The notes under the pieces are model-generated. The model was not told where the DNA came from and searched no databases. It saw only the letters and a list, made by a program, of their open reading frames with translations. Made by a program: the position numbers and the translations under genes. Shown piece by piece: positions 1 through 9,135 of a DNA stretch of 64,000 nt. The DNA lies in assembly GCA_963823245.1 (NCBI GenBank), contig CAWGKQ010000006.1, positions 1 through 64,000 on the forward strand, given 5' to 3'. Source of the stretch: JAWVFM01 sp963823245 (GTDB taxonomy: Bacteria > Actinomycetota > Thermoleophilia > Solirubrobacterales > 70-9). How positions within the stretch are numbered: the stretch's first letter is position 1; every line of letters starts with the position of its first letter.

Positions 1-1
1 G

Positions 2-156
2 GTGTTCGTGCGCCAACGGGCTCGACCCCGTGGAGGCGACGCCGTAGTGGAAAACCGCGTCAGACACCTTTGGACCATGCGCGCCGGCAAGGCCATTCGC
101 TGCGAGACCTTCCCCACCCGCGAGGACGCCCTCGAAGCCGCCGGGCTTCGGAGTAG
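2..156 (+). pseudogene. SnoaL-like protein, C-terminal fragment
   Basis: This is the tail of a SnoaL/NTF2-fold polyketide-cyclase-like protein that begins before the window. The readable part runs from a beta-strand phrase (HLWTMRAGKAI) to the family tail DALEAAGLR. The expected tail codons and TAG stop lie at 151-156 but are one base out of frame, because the Gly-Leu-Arg codons lack a G compared with the intact copy at 540-559. SnoaL-fold proteins are small enzymes or ligand binders; the substrate cannot be told from sequence. Confidence 0.6.
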
Positions 157-159
157 GCG

Positions 160-559
160 ATGTCGCGAGGAGAACGTGGATACCCTCCGCGCCGTCTACG
201 ACGAGTGGAGGCGCGGGAACTTCCGGGCTGGAGGCGAGCTGTTCGACGCACACACCGTCTGCGTTGTGGACCCGGAGAGCCCGGAGCCGGGGCGTTACGT
301 CGGGCCGGCCGAAATCGCGGCTTGGATGCGGCTGCAGCTCGAACACCTCGAGACCTTGACGATTCGCGCGGAGGAATTCATCGAGGCGGGCGACAGCGTG
401 CTGGTGGCGGTACACCGGCAGGCCATCGGGGAGAAGAGCGGAACGCCCGTTGAGGACCACCATTTCCACGTGTGGACGTTCCGGGGACCGATAGTGACCC
501 GATTGGAGTTCATCGCGGGGCGAGCCGAAGCCCTCGAAGCCGCCGGGCTGCGGGAGTAG
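160..559 (+). CDS. SnoaL-like domain protein
   Basis: This is a protein of about 130 residues of the SnoaL/NTF2-like fold. The ATG at 160 lies just behind the previous tail and opens with the usual family start MSREENVDTLRAVYDEW once one extra base near 165 is discounted; without that correction the frame reads straight through from the upstream fragment. The central phrase GRYVGPAEIAAWM and the strand HFHVWTFRG are typical. It ends in EALEAAGLRE. It sits in tandem with two relatives, so local duplication is likely. The substrate is unknown. Confidence 0.7.
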
Positions 560-591
560 CGGCCGCGCACGGCGCAGATGCTGCGCGGGCG

Positions 592-1003
592 ATGTCGCAG
601 GAGAACAGGCTGACCCTTGAAGCACAGTTGAAGGGGTGGGACCCGGAAGCGTGGCAGAGGGGTGAGTTCGACCTGTCCTTCTTCGACCCCGAGGTCACTT
701 ATGAGGACACGATCCTGCCGGATCACATCGGCGAGACCTATCGCGGTCACGAGGGCATCGCACGGGCGACGATGCGCTGGATCGAGCCCTACGAGACCAT
801 CACGATAGAAACCGAGCGCGTAGTCGGCGACGGCGATCGCCTGGTGTCCGTCCATCGTTTCCGAGCAAGGGCGCGGCACACCGGGATCGAGCTCGAAGGA
901 CCACTGGCTTACGTCTGGACGTTCCGCGACGGAAAGGTCGTTCACCTGAAGTCGTTCGCAGGAACCAGAGGACGCCCTCGAAGCCGCCGGGCTGCGGGAG
1001 TAG
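592..1003 (+). CDS. SnoaL-like domain protein (frameshifted near 3' end)
   Basis: This is the third tandem SnoaL-like gene. It starts MSQENRLTLEAQLKGW and shows the family core GETYRGHEGIARATM and a C-terminal strand YVWTFRDGKVVHLKSF. The body reads cleanly to about 955. The expected tail EDALEAAGLRE and its TAG at 1001-1003 are in another frame, so one base is gained or lost near 955-965. These proteins fold as cone-shaped alpha+beta barrels with a central pocket; several are cyclases or isomerases, but most, including this one, have no known substrate. Confidence 0.75.
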
Positions 1004-1018
1004 TCGAGACTTCTGCTT

Positions 1019-1079
1019 GCACGAAAGGGACGTCATTTGGGCGCCCGTGAGACGCTCGCTCTGGACGAGAAGCGGGAGC
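1019..1079 (+). repeat. Dispersed ~75-bp repeat, copy A
   Basis: A CACGAAAGGGACGTC block is followed after a variable spacer by GAGACGCTCGCTCTGGACGA (1049-1068). The second block matches copy C at 20753 in 27 of 31 bases. This copy starts 16 bases after the SnoaL-like stop. Confidence 0.55.
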
Positions 1080-1170
1080 ATCGTTTCCATAGGGCGTACG
1101 AACGCCGTGGCACTGCGTTACTGCGCGGAATCCTCAGACGTGACCCCAAACGCAAGGCGATCGGGGGCCG

Positions 1171-1578
1171 TCAGCCCTGTCGGTCCGGACCCGCCCGCGC
1201 GAGAGCTATCCGGATCAGGACGCGCTTTTCACTGCGCATCCGCTCGCGATAGTCGTCCCAGTCGGGGTTCTCGTCGGGAAAGCGTTCGTAATAGTCGATG
1301 AGCGGGTCCATCGCCTCGGGAAGCGAGAGGACGTCGGCCTCGCCCTCGGCGTAGATCCAGCTGCCGACGAAGCGCTCGGTGAAGATGCAGAGCTGCGCCC
1401 AGGGGTCCCTGCGCAGGTTGATGACCTTGTAGGCGGTCTCGCGACTGGAGATGATCGCGCGTCCCTCGCCGTCCACGTTCACCAGCACGGGGCTCTGCTG
1501 GATCCCGCCGGAGCGCCGGGTGGCGAGCACGGCACGATGGTGCTCGCGCATGAACGCGCGCGCGGCCTCCAAGTCCAT
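1171..1578 (-). CDS. PPOX-class F420-dependent oxidoreductase-like protein
   Basis: This 135-residue single-domain protein belongs to the pyridoxamine-5'-phosphate-oxidase-like split-barrel family. The order of segments is diagnostic: an N-terminal helix (ARAFMREHHRAVLAT), the strand phrase GGIQQSPVLVNVDGEGRAII, then SSRETAYKVINLRRDP and the W-I-Y-A-E-G-E-A strand. Actinobacterial members of this size and with this TRRSGGIQQSPV pattern usually bind coenzyme F420, occasionally FMN or haem, and reduce small unsaturated substrates. It is monocistronic, with a -10-like box six bases before its ATG. The cofactor and substrate are inferred from the family only. Confidence 0.85.
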   Translation of the reverse strand: MDLEAARAFMREHHRAVLATRRSGGIQQSPVLVNVDGEGRAIISSRETAYKVINLRRDPWAQLCIFTERFVGSWIYAEGEADVLSLPEAMDPLIDYYERFPDENPDWDDYRERMRSEKRVLIRIALARAGPDRQG

Positions 1579-1584
1579 CCGTCA

Positions 1585-1590
1585 AGCCTA
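1585..1590 (-). promoter_or_regulatory. -10-like TAGGCT box, leaderless type
   Basis: TAGGCT on the minus strand lies 6 bases before the ATG of the PPOX gene, and no Shine-Dalgarno sequence fits between. This matches the TANNNT signature of leaderless actinobacterial transcripts. Confidence 0.5.
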
Positions 1591-1808
1591 AGGCGTTGGG
1601 CCGGTCGTTGCCCGCCAGGCGAGGAGGTCGCGCGTGACGCGGGTACATCGCTCCCGCTTTGCGCGAAACGCCAGCGTGAATGTAGACCGGCAGCAGATGC
1701 TCGCAGCGGAAAGAAGCGGGAAGCGCATTTCCCTCGGAGGTCACCCCGCAAGCCGGACCCGCAGAGGCGGGATCGGGACCGCCGGTGAAAGTGGGACGTT
1801 GAGGAACG

Positions 1809-2258
1809 TCATTTTGCTGTCTGTTCGGTCCAAACGTCCCCGTCCCAGTAACGCATCCGGGCTTCTCCTCGAGGGTCCGGGTACCAAGCCGCTGGGGGAC
1901 GCGTTGGGGGATTGGCTGGGAGCGTCGCTCCGCAGTGTTTGCACTTCTTGGCCGCCAGTTTGACTTCCTCGGCGCATTCCGGACACGTTGTCGTGTCTGC
2001 CCAAGTGATGACCGCCGTCCCCTTGGCGCTAAGCGCCTTCCACGAACTGGCCGAGATGCCCCGCTTGTAGCTCACGAACACCACCGCGTTTGCACCGACC
2101 TTCGACGCTTCCTCGCGCAGCTTGAAATTGACGTCCTCAATCGTCGGCGACTTGGAGATCGCCGTGCTCGCTCCTACCCGGGCATATAAAGGGCCGACCA
2201 CCGTGTAGGGGCGATCTTCAAGGTCGCCGCTGTGTAGCTCGATGTCCTCGGGGCCCAC
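1809..2258 (-). CDS. Heavy-metal-binding-like / zinc-ribbon / DUF2510 protein
   Basis: This 149-residue protein has three parts. Residues 1-85 (YTVVGPLYARVG, EDVNFKLREEASKVGANAVVFV) resemble the YbjQ/DUF4156 fold found in small envelope-stress proteins. Residues 90-113 are a zinc ribbon with two Cys pairs (CPECAEE, CKHCG). The C-terminus (AWYPDPRGEARMRYWDG, W-T) is the DUF2510 motif, usually found on actinobacterial membrane or secreted proteins. There is no signal peptide or membrane segment, so it is probably cytoplasmic or peripheral. The function is unknown. It is monocistronic and runs opposite to the frameshifted region on its right. Confidence 0.75.
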   Translation of the reverse strand: MGPEDIELHSGDLEDRPYTVVGPLYARVGASTAISKSPTIEDVNFKLREEASKVGANAVVFVSYKRGISASSWKALSAKGTAVITWADTTTCPECAEEVKLAAKKCKHCGATLPANPPTRPPAAWYPDPRGEARMRYWDGDVWTEQTAK

Positions 2259-2530
2259 AAGGTCAGTATTCCGAACCTGCTGCCCCTATCGGGACTTCGA
2301 GCGGCGGAATGGAAACCCCATGCCGAGAGTGGGGCGTCGAGGAAGACGAATAGGTGCCTGGCCGAGGGGCCGGGCGCGGCTGAGGCGGCTGCGCTCTACG
2401 AAGGCTGAAGTCCCCGCTCATGTGCTGCTCATCCCTGTCGCGATCTCCACCTCAAGCGGTGGGATGGGCACCGGCGGTGAAGGTGGGACTTGGAGGAAGC
2501 TGGAACGCTGGCCAAGCTGCACCTGGACGC

Positions 2531-2600
2531 TTGCGCTCTTCGTCCAAAGCGGGTGTCTCATGCGGCGGGATGAGACGCCTCCTTTCACGCGAAGGGAGCA
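2531..2600 (-). repeat. Dispersed ~75-bp repeat, copy B
   Basis: Read on the minus strand it has TTCGCGTGAAAGGAGGCGTC followed by GAGACACCCGCTTTGGACGA. Both blocks align in the same order with copy C (20708-20784). Confidence 0.5.
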
Positions 2601-2639
2601 GCGCGGGTTCAGCCGGAGCCCGATGTGCGGGCCAGGCTT

Positions 2640-2806
2640 GGCCTCCGCGCGCGCCAGCTCGTCTCAAAGGTCGAAACGGACGCGAGATCGAATTCGCCGT
2701 AAAGCTGCAGCACTGTCGTCCCGTCGCCGTCGCAGTAAATCTCGACGGCGAGTGCGCGGTCATCGCCTTGGAGGCCCCGCTCCAAGCGTTCCTTCACTCC
2801 AGTCAT
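2640..2806 (-). pseudogene. STAS-domain (anti-sigma-factor antagonist-like) fragment
   Basis: The readable fragment (DGDGTTVLQLYGEFDLASVSTFE) is the first strand and helix of a STAS domain, as in SpoIIAA/RsbV-type antagonists. A helix-like phrase (ELARAEAK) follows one base out of frame, and then the similarity ends. The phosphorylatable Ser region and the second half of the fold are missing, so this is a remnant. Confidence 0.5.
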
Positions 2807-3047
2807 TTCCCTCGACCACTTCCGCTTCCGGGCCGCCATGAAGACGGCCACCGACGATGCGCCGCTCGCCCTCAAGACCAAGGCCGAGGATTGGTCGCCC
2901 CCTACTACGACACCTCAGACGCCCGCTACCGCGAACGGACCCTCATGGCGCCGCCCTTAAAGAGACGGGCCTAGGGGAATACGTCCAACCCGCTCGCCAA
3001 AGCCGAAGGGAGTGGTAGCGTCGCGGTGTCTCGCAAGGAGGCCAATC

Positions 3048-5776
3048 GTGGCTGCGACCACGAGACCAGGACCAAGTACCTCGCCGCCTCATCCTCGCGC
3101 AGGCGCTTACGACGCCTTCGTTTCATACAGTCACGCGGCCGACGGCCGTCTAGCCCCTGCGCTGCAGGGAGGTCTTGAGTCGCTCGCCAAGCCGTGGTAT
3201 CGGCGGCGCGCGTTGCGCGTCTTTCGTGACGAGACCAGTCTGTCGGCCTCCCCGAGCTTTGGTCATCGATCGAAGAGGCGCTTTCTCAGGCGCGCTACTT
3301 CGTCTTCTGGCTTCGCCCGACGCAGCTGCTTCGCACTGGGTTGAGCAGGAGGTTCGTTGGTGGCGCGCGCAGAGGAGCTATGAGACCGTTCTGATCGCTC
3401 TTACCGATGGAGAGCTTCGCTGGGATGAGAGCCGCGGCGACTTCGATCCGGCGTCGGCGATCCCGCCTGGCCTTCATGGTTGGTTCCCGCGAGAACCGCT
3501 GTGGGTCGACTTGCGCTGGGCGCGAGATGAGCGCGATGTGTCGATGCGCAACCCACGATTTCGGGACAGGGTCGGCGACGTCGCAGCCCCGATGCACGGC
3601 GTGCCGAAGGATGAGCTGATCGGGGAAGACATAACCCAGCATCGTCGGACGCTTCGACTCGCCCGGGGCGCCGTGATGCTTCTCGCGCTGCTTCTGACGC
3701 TCGCCGTTGTCGGCGGGATTGTGGCGCTGCTACAGCGAAACGAGGCCATCGCGCGAAGCAACACGCGCAGGCCGAAGCCCTGGCAGCGACAGCAGGTCAA
3801 TTGCTTGGCTCCGATCCACTATTGAGCGCGCGGCTGGCCGCCGAAGCGGTCCGCACGGAGGAAACCGCGGGGTCGGCGAGCATGCTGGGAAGGGCGGTAG
3901 GGGGCCTCCGATGGCAAACGCTGCTACGTGGCCACGAGGCCTCGGTCGAGGATGCCGCCTTCAGCCCCAACGGCGAGCGGGTGGTGACCGCGAGCGCCGA
4001 TCACACGGCGCGGATCTGGGACGCCCGCAGCGGCGCCCAGCTCATGGTCCTGCGCGGCCACAAAGTCTCGGTCACCAGCGCCGCCTTCAGCCCCGACGGC
4101 GAGCGGGTGGTGACTTCGAGCGCCGATCACACGGCGCGGATCTGGGACGCCCGCAGCGGCGCGCAGCTCATGGTCCTGCGCGGCCACGAAGGCTCCGTCA
4201 CCAGCGCCGCCTTCAGCCCCGACGGCGAGCGGGTGGTGACTTCGAGCGCCGATCACACGGCGCGGATCTGGGACGCCCGTAGCGGCGCGCAGCTCATGAC
4301 CCTGCGCGGCCACCGAGATTATCTCTACAGCGCAGCCTTCAGCCCCGACGGCGAGCGGGTGGTGACCGCGAGCCACGATCGGACCGCGCGGATCTGGGAT
4401 GCCCGCAGCGGCGCGCAGCTCATGACCCTGAGCGGCCACGGAGAGTATGTCTTCGGCGCTGAGTTCAGCCCCGACGGCGAAAGGGTCCTGACCGCGAGCA
4501 GCGATGGGACGGCGCGGATCTGGGACGCCCGTAGCGGCGCCCAGCTCAACAGCGTGGGCACCCAGTCCTTTATCTACAACGCCGCCTTCAGCCCCGACGG
4601 CAAGCGGGTGGTGACCGCAGGCGACGACCAGACGGCGCGGATCTGGGACGCCCGTAGCGGCGCCCAGCTCGAAGTCCTGCGCGGTCACGGGGACTTCGTC
4701 AAGAGCGCAGCCTTCAGCCCCGACGGCAAGCGGGTGGTGACCGCCAGCGACGATCGGACCGCGCGGATTTGGGACGCCGACCGCAACGCTCAGCCCATGA
4801 CCCTGCCTGGCCACGGATACCTCTTCGAGAGCGCCGCCTTCAGCCCCAACGGCGAGCGGGTGGTGACCGCGGGCGAGGACGGGACGGCGCGGATCTGGGA
4901 TGCCGACAGCGGCGCCCTGCTCAAGGTCCTGCGCGGCCCAGCCGTTCTCAACAGCGCCGCCTTCAGCCCCGACGGCAAACGGGTGGTGACCGCGAGTGGG
5001 GTGGTGACCATGAGCGTCGATCACACGGCGCGGATCTGGGACACCCGCAGCGGCGCCCAGCTCGAGGTCCTGCGGGGCCACCGAGACTCGGTCAATAGCG
5101 CCGCCTTCAGCCCCGACGGCAAACGGGTGGTGACCGCGAGCGGCGATGGGACAGCGCGGATCTGGGACGCCCGCAGCGGCGCCCAGCTCAAGGTCCTGCG
5201 GGGCCACCGAGACTCGGTCAATAGCGCCGCCTTCAGCCCCGACGGCGAGCGGGTGGTGACCGCGGGCGACGATCGGACGGCGCGGATCGGGACGCCCGTA
5301 GCGGTGCGCAGCTCGAGGTCCTCCGCGGTCACGGAGACTGGGTCAATACCGCCGAATTCAGCCCCGACGGCGAGCGGGTATTGACCGCGGGCGACGATGG
5401 GACGGCGCGGATCTGGGACGCCCGTAGCGGCGCGCAGCTCAAGGTCTTACGCGGACAGGCGGCCTATAACGTCGACAGAGCCGCCTTCAGCCCCGACGGC
5501 GAGCGGGTGGTGACTGCGGGCGGCGACGGGACGGCGCGGATCTGGGACGCCAATAGCGGGGCGCAGCTCGAGAGCCTCCCGAGCAACGCAGACTTCATCA
5601 ACAGCGCCACCTTCAGCCCCGACGGCAAGCAGGTGGTGACCGCAAGCGGCGATGGGACGGCGCGGATCTGGGCATGCGGGGTCGCTTGTGACTCCGTTTC
5701 GGCGCTTCTCGAGCGCGCGTCACAAGGCGCCGGAACGCTCACTGCCTCTGAGCGGGACCAGTATCTCCCGGGGTGA
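3048..5776 (+). CDS. TIR - transmembrane - WD40 (14-blade) protein, frameshifted
   Basis: This large putative signalling or defence protein starts at a GTG at 3048, six bases after a good AAGGAGG. The N-terminus is a TIR domain (AYDAFVSYSHAADGRLAP, KPWYRRRALRVFRDETSLSA, then SPDAAASHWVEQEV, where the last Glu sits where TIR NADases have their catalytic residue). A single membrane helix follows (ARGAVMLLALLLTLAVVGG, 3664-3738) and a helix (LLSARLAAEAVRTEETA). Fourteen WD40 units of about 42 residues, mostly with D-G/H-T-A-R-I-W-D, then reach the end; fourteen fits two seven-bladed propellers. The units are nearly identical in DNA. I see one-base frame breaks near 3259, 3305, 3765 and 5288. The TIR would face the cytoplasm. 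NADase activity is an inference from the family. Confidence 0.8.
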
Positions 5777-6045
5777 TCTTTCACCCGAGTACGAACTGCG
5801 ACTCCCGTTGGCCTGGCACGCCAGACGCTAGGACTGACGAAGGGCAAGGGTCTCCACCGACGCCAAGCTAGCTCTCGCATTGCGCGAGACGTGGGAGCGG
5901 CGCCGCGGCCAACTACGCCCGGCGGTAAGAGGACTCGCCCCCAGCGAGCGTCTTAGTCTGGAATCATCCTCGGGTCGCCTCTCCGTGAGCGCGGTGTGCC
6001 GATGAGACCGTCGGCACCTGACAGCTACCGCAGGGGGTTTGTGAT

Positions 6046-7101
6046 TTGGCAGCGCGAAGGGTTGGGCTCCCATCCGACGTCACCGCAGCCGAGCAGCTGC
6101 AACACGAACGCTTCCCGCCTGAGGGAGTGCAGCCTCTGCCCGACGGTGAGGGCGGCCGGGCGAGCGGCGCCGACGTCGGCATCGAGGACCTGGCCCCAAT
6201 CAGCTTCCTGGTGATCGGCGATCACGGCGGGATCCTCGACCCCGATCCCCAGAACGCGGTCTCAAACGCGATGCAGGCCAGAGCGCAAAGCGACCCGAAG
6301 CCGGCCTTCCTCTACAGCGTCGGCGACCTCGTCTACTTCTACGGCGATGAGAGCAAGTACCTGCCGCAGTTCTATGAGGCCTACGCCCACCTCCAACTGC
6401 CGATCGTCGGCATCCCGGGCAACCACGACGGCGACACCGGCGATGACCCGACCCGCAAGCCCCTCGACACCTTCATGGACAACTTCTGCGCTCCCGCTCC
6501 GAAGCTCCCGGTCGGGATGGAGGAGTATGGCCGCGACGTCGAGACCCAGCCCTACTGCGACTGGACCCTGGCGCTTCAGGCGGTGACGATCGTCGGCCTT
6601 TACTCGAACGTGCCCTCAGGTGGCCACCTCGAGCCCGTCCAGACGACCTGGCTGACAAGCGAGCTTTCAAGCGCGCCAAGCGACCGGCCGTTGATTCTCG
6701 CCATCCATCACCCGCCCTACTCGGTCGATGCGATGCACGGTGGCTCGAAGGCGATGGGCGATGCCCTCGACGCCGCCTTTGCCGCTTCCGGGCGCACCCC
6801 CGACCTCGTCCTCACCGGCCACGTCCACGACTACCAGCGCTTCACCCGCACCCTCGACGGCAAGCCCCTGACCTACCTCGTCACCGGCAACGGCGGCTAC
6901 CACAACCTCCACTACCTGGCCAAGGACGCGAAACCGGGCATGCAGGTGTCCGAGGATGTTGTCTTCGAGTTCGGAGACGACGCCCACTGGGGGTTTCTTG
7001 AGCTCACCGTCGAGGGCCAAGCGATCACCGGCGCTTACACCCAGGTCACCAAGGACGGGCAGGCGACCCCGAATGCCGACACCTTCGCGATCGGCCCGTA
7101 G
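6046..7101 (+). CDS. Calcineurin-like metallophosphoesterase
   Basis: This two-metal phosphoesterase has all the family motifs in order: G-D-H-G at the start of the domain, GDLVYFYGD, GIPGNHDGD, AIHHPPYS and TGHVHDYQR. The layout is that of the purple-acid-phosphatase/calcineurin-like branch. The reading frame opens at TTG 6046, but the first 50 residues are poorly conserved and the true start may lie nearer 6190. There is no clear signal peptide. A fragment of a second, related gene (PPYSVDAMHGGSK) lies at 17003-17080, so this family was duplicated in the region. The substrate is unknown. Confidence 0.85.
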   Translation: MAARRVGLPSDVTAAEQLQHERFPPEGVQPLPDGEGGRASGADVGIEDLAPISFLVIGDHGGILDPDPQNAVSNAMQARAQSDPKPAFLYSVGDLVYFYGDESKYLPQFYEAYAHLQLPIVGIPGNHDGDTGDDPTRKPLDTFMDNFCAPAPKLPVGMEEYGRDVETQPYCDWTLALQAVTIVGLYSNVPSGGHLEPVQTTWLTSELSSAPSDRPLILAIHHPPYSVDAMHGGSKAMGDALDAAFAASGRTPDLVLTGHVHDYQRFTRTLDGKPLTYLVTGNGGYHNLHYLAKDAKPGMQVSEDVVFEFGDDAHWGFLELTVEGQAITGAYTQVTKDGQATPNADTFAIGP

Positions 7102-7182
7102 TCGCGAGCTTTGCTTCACAAACTCCCGTAATCACGTCGGGCCATCGGCAACGGGTCAGGCCCCGGGATCCTGCGAGCTTGC

Positions 7183-7914
7183 TCAGAGCTGATAGGAGGC
7201 GCGGGAGTGGTAGTGGTGGGGCGCGTTCCAGCGGTCGCCCTGCGATCCCGGTGACTGCGGTGATTGTCCTTCGCCGGTCGAGTTGCCCCAGCGGCCGGCC
7301 CAGGTCGCCCACGGGCCGAAGTCGCGCCATTCGAGGGAGTCGAGGACCGCGCCCTTGCCGTCGCCGTCGTCGCCGACCTCAGGGATCTGGTGGACCGGCT
7401 CGAAGTAGTTGGCGTGCGAGCCGAGGGCGACGTAGACCACCGGCCGCCCGTCGCGGAGCTCGAGGTCCCACCACATCCGCGCCCCGCCCGAGTGATGCTG
7501 CGAGCAGGTCATGCAGACCGGCGTCCGGCCCGCATACCCGACCTGGACGAACTCCCAGTCGCCCTCGTGGTCGCCGGTGACGAGGACCTTCTTCGGGTTG
7601 TAGAGGTACCAGAGCCAGCACTGGCGCCAGGCGAGGCCGCCGCCATCGACCCGACGGCTGTAGCCGACGTTGCCGAAGCGCGCCTGCATGTCGGGCTCGT
7701 AGCTGGTCGGATTGGGCGGGAAGTTCATCCGGCCACCGTCCTCGGGGAGCGCGTCGAGCGACACCGTCCCGCCGTCGCGCCCGTCGGCAGCGACGAGCCG
7801 CGCGGGAACGGCCTCGACGCTCTCGACCGCGAGCGGCTTGAACGGCTCGCGCGAGTCGAGGATGAAAATCGGGTCGTTGGCGGCGGCGTCCAGCAAGCGC
7901 CTATCCCTCCCCAA
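7183..7914 (-). CDS. Vps62-like protein of unknown function
   Basis: This 243-residue protein starts at TTG 7914. Its central phrase GDHEGDWEFVQVGYAG, followed by QHHSGGARMWWDLE and GRPVVYVALGSHANYF, is the pattern of Vps62-related proteins, a family named after a yeast vacuolar protein but with no established biochemistry in bacteria. The C-terminus is Gly/Ser/Gln-rich. There is no signal peptide. It faces away from the membrane-protein gene to its right, leaving about 200 bases between them. I assign the family by the GDHEGDWE and GSHANYF motifs; the function is unknown. Confidence 0.6.
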   Translation of the reverse strand: MGRDRRLLDAAANDPIFILDSREPFKPLAVESVEAVPARLVAADGRDGGTVSLDALPEDGGRMNFPPNPTSYEPDMQARFGNVGYSRRVDGGGLAWRQCWLWYLYNPKKVLVTGDHEGDWEFVQVGYAGRTPVCMTCSQHHSGGARMWWDLELRDGRPVVYVALGSHANYFEPVHQIPEVGDDGDGKGAVLDSLEWRDFGPWATWAGRWGNSTGEGQSPQSPGSQGDRWNAPHHYHSRASYQL

Positions 7915-8119
7915 GCCAGAAGCTGAGCTCGCGGGCCCTGGCGCCGGTGCAGGCGACGTAGGTGTGGGAGCAGTTTGCGTAGGCCTTGATCAGCGCGGCC
8001 ACCAGCGCTTCACCCTCCAATCCGTCGAGCGGTCCCCGAGGTCGAGTAGGGTCGATCATACGTCCGTCGCAGGGCCTCCACCTGCCCCCGCACCGCCGAC
8101 GGTCGGGCCCGACCCGACC

Positions 8120-9135
8120 GTGTCGGCGGCGTTTGCCCTCGGCTGGCAGATGGCCGGGCTCTATCGCGACCCTCACCTCCACCGAGCACGCCAACGCTCC
8201 GAACCCGTCGACCTCCCGGGCTATAGCGACCTGACCGCGTCCGAGCGAACCGAGATCGGCCTCGACCAGATCGAGGCCGGGATCAACCGGCTCTGGCTCG
8301 CGATCGGCGCCGCCGGCCTCGAGCGCCCCGACACCGCCGCGGTCGCCGCCGCCTTCGACGCCGCCGGCGGCCGGTCGGGGTCGATTCGCGATCTGCGGTG
8401 GGCGGTGGTCGGGCTCCACGTCGAGCTGATGGAGAAGCTCCTGGCGGCAGACTTCCGCCTCGGCAAGGCCTACGGGCTCGGGCGGGCGCTGGCGGACACC
8501 GGTACCCCGCCCGCAACCGAGGGGGCTAGCCCGAGGGAGGCGTTTGAGCGAGCGCTCGGTCATTGGCGGCTCGAGAGCGTGCGTCAGTGGCTCGCCGACC
8601 TCGATTCGACCCTGCCCCCGCACGCCGCAAAGGCCGTGCGGGCCTCGATCGACTCCTGGGAGGAATGGGCGGCGGCGCCGCTCCTCGACGGCAGGCCAAT
8701 CGACTGGGACGAGGACGGGAACGCGGTCCGCCTCGCCCTCCGCCGCCAGGCCCAGCTCTGGCGGGCCCTGCTCTCGGGCGAGAAGAGCGGCACCGACATG
8801 CTGCACGCCGACGATTACCTGCGTGCGACCCGCGAGCTCCTTTCCCGAGCCGGGCACTTCGCGGCCGGGCTCGTGCTCCACCTGTGGTTCGTGTTGCTGC
8901 CGGCGCTCGTCCTGCTCGTCGCCGCGATTGTCCTGCTGGCGACGAGCGATCGCACGGCGACCGACCTCGCGGCCGTCGGCGCCTTCCTCGTCGGCCTCGG
9001 GATCACCTGGCAGAGTGTCGGCGCCGCCGCGGCGCGGCTCGGCGATCACCTCAAGCAGCCCCTGTGGGGGGCGGCGCTAAACGTTGCGATCGCCGACGCG
9101 ATCACCGAGCTCCTCGATCCCAACCCTCCGGGTGA
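8120..9135 (+). CDS. Two-TM hypothetical protein (stop codon lost by frameshift)
   Basis: This uncharacterised protein has about 300 mainly helical residues and two adjacent hydrophobic segments (LVLHLWFVLLPALVLLVAAIVLLA and LAAVGAFLVGLGITWQSVGA) near its C-terminus. A charged tail follows the membrane pair, an effector-like layout. The GTG at 8120 is the first plausible start, though a TAGGGT box at 8047 suggests an earlier one. The frame does not stop at the gene end but runs on through the convergent oxidase gene; a TGA at 9133-9135 is one base out of frame and probably the true stop. No family is recognised. Confidence 0.5.

Larger units (their letters stand above)
2259..3047. other. Gene-poor degenerate stretch
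   Basis: I see no intact gene here. It holds a broken STAS-like fragment (minus strand, about 2640-2806) and dispersed repeat copy B (2531-2600). An AAGGAGG ribosome-binding site at 3035-3041 belongs to the TIR gene that follows. Confidence 0.5.

Noticed and set aside
3924..5207. Long minus-strand frame across the WD40 array
   Set aside because: It is the exact shadow of the repeated plus-strand blades and has no domain of its own.
3924..5776. Regular direct repeats at 126-bp spacing as CRISPR-like or satellite DNA
   Set aside because: The repeats encode WD40 blades in a continuous frame; there are no short repeats with unique spacers.
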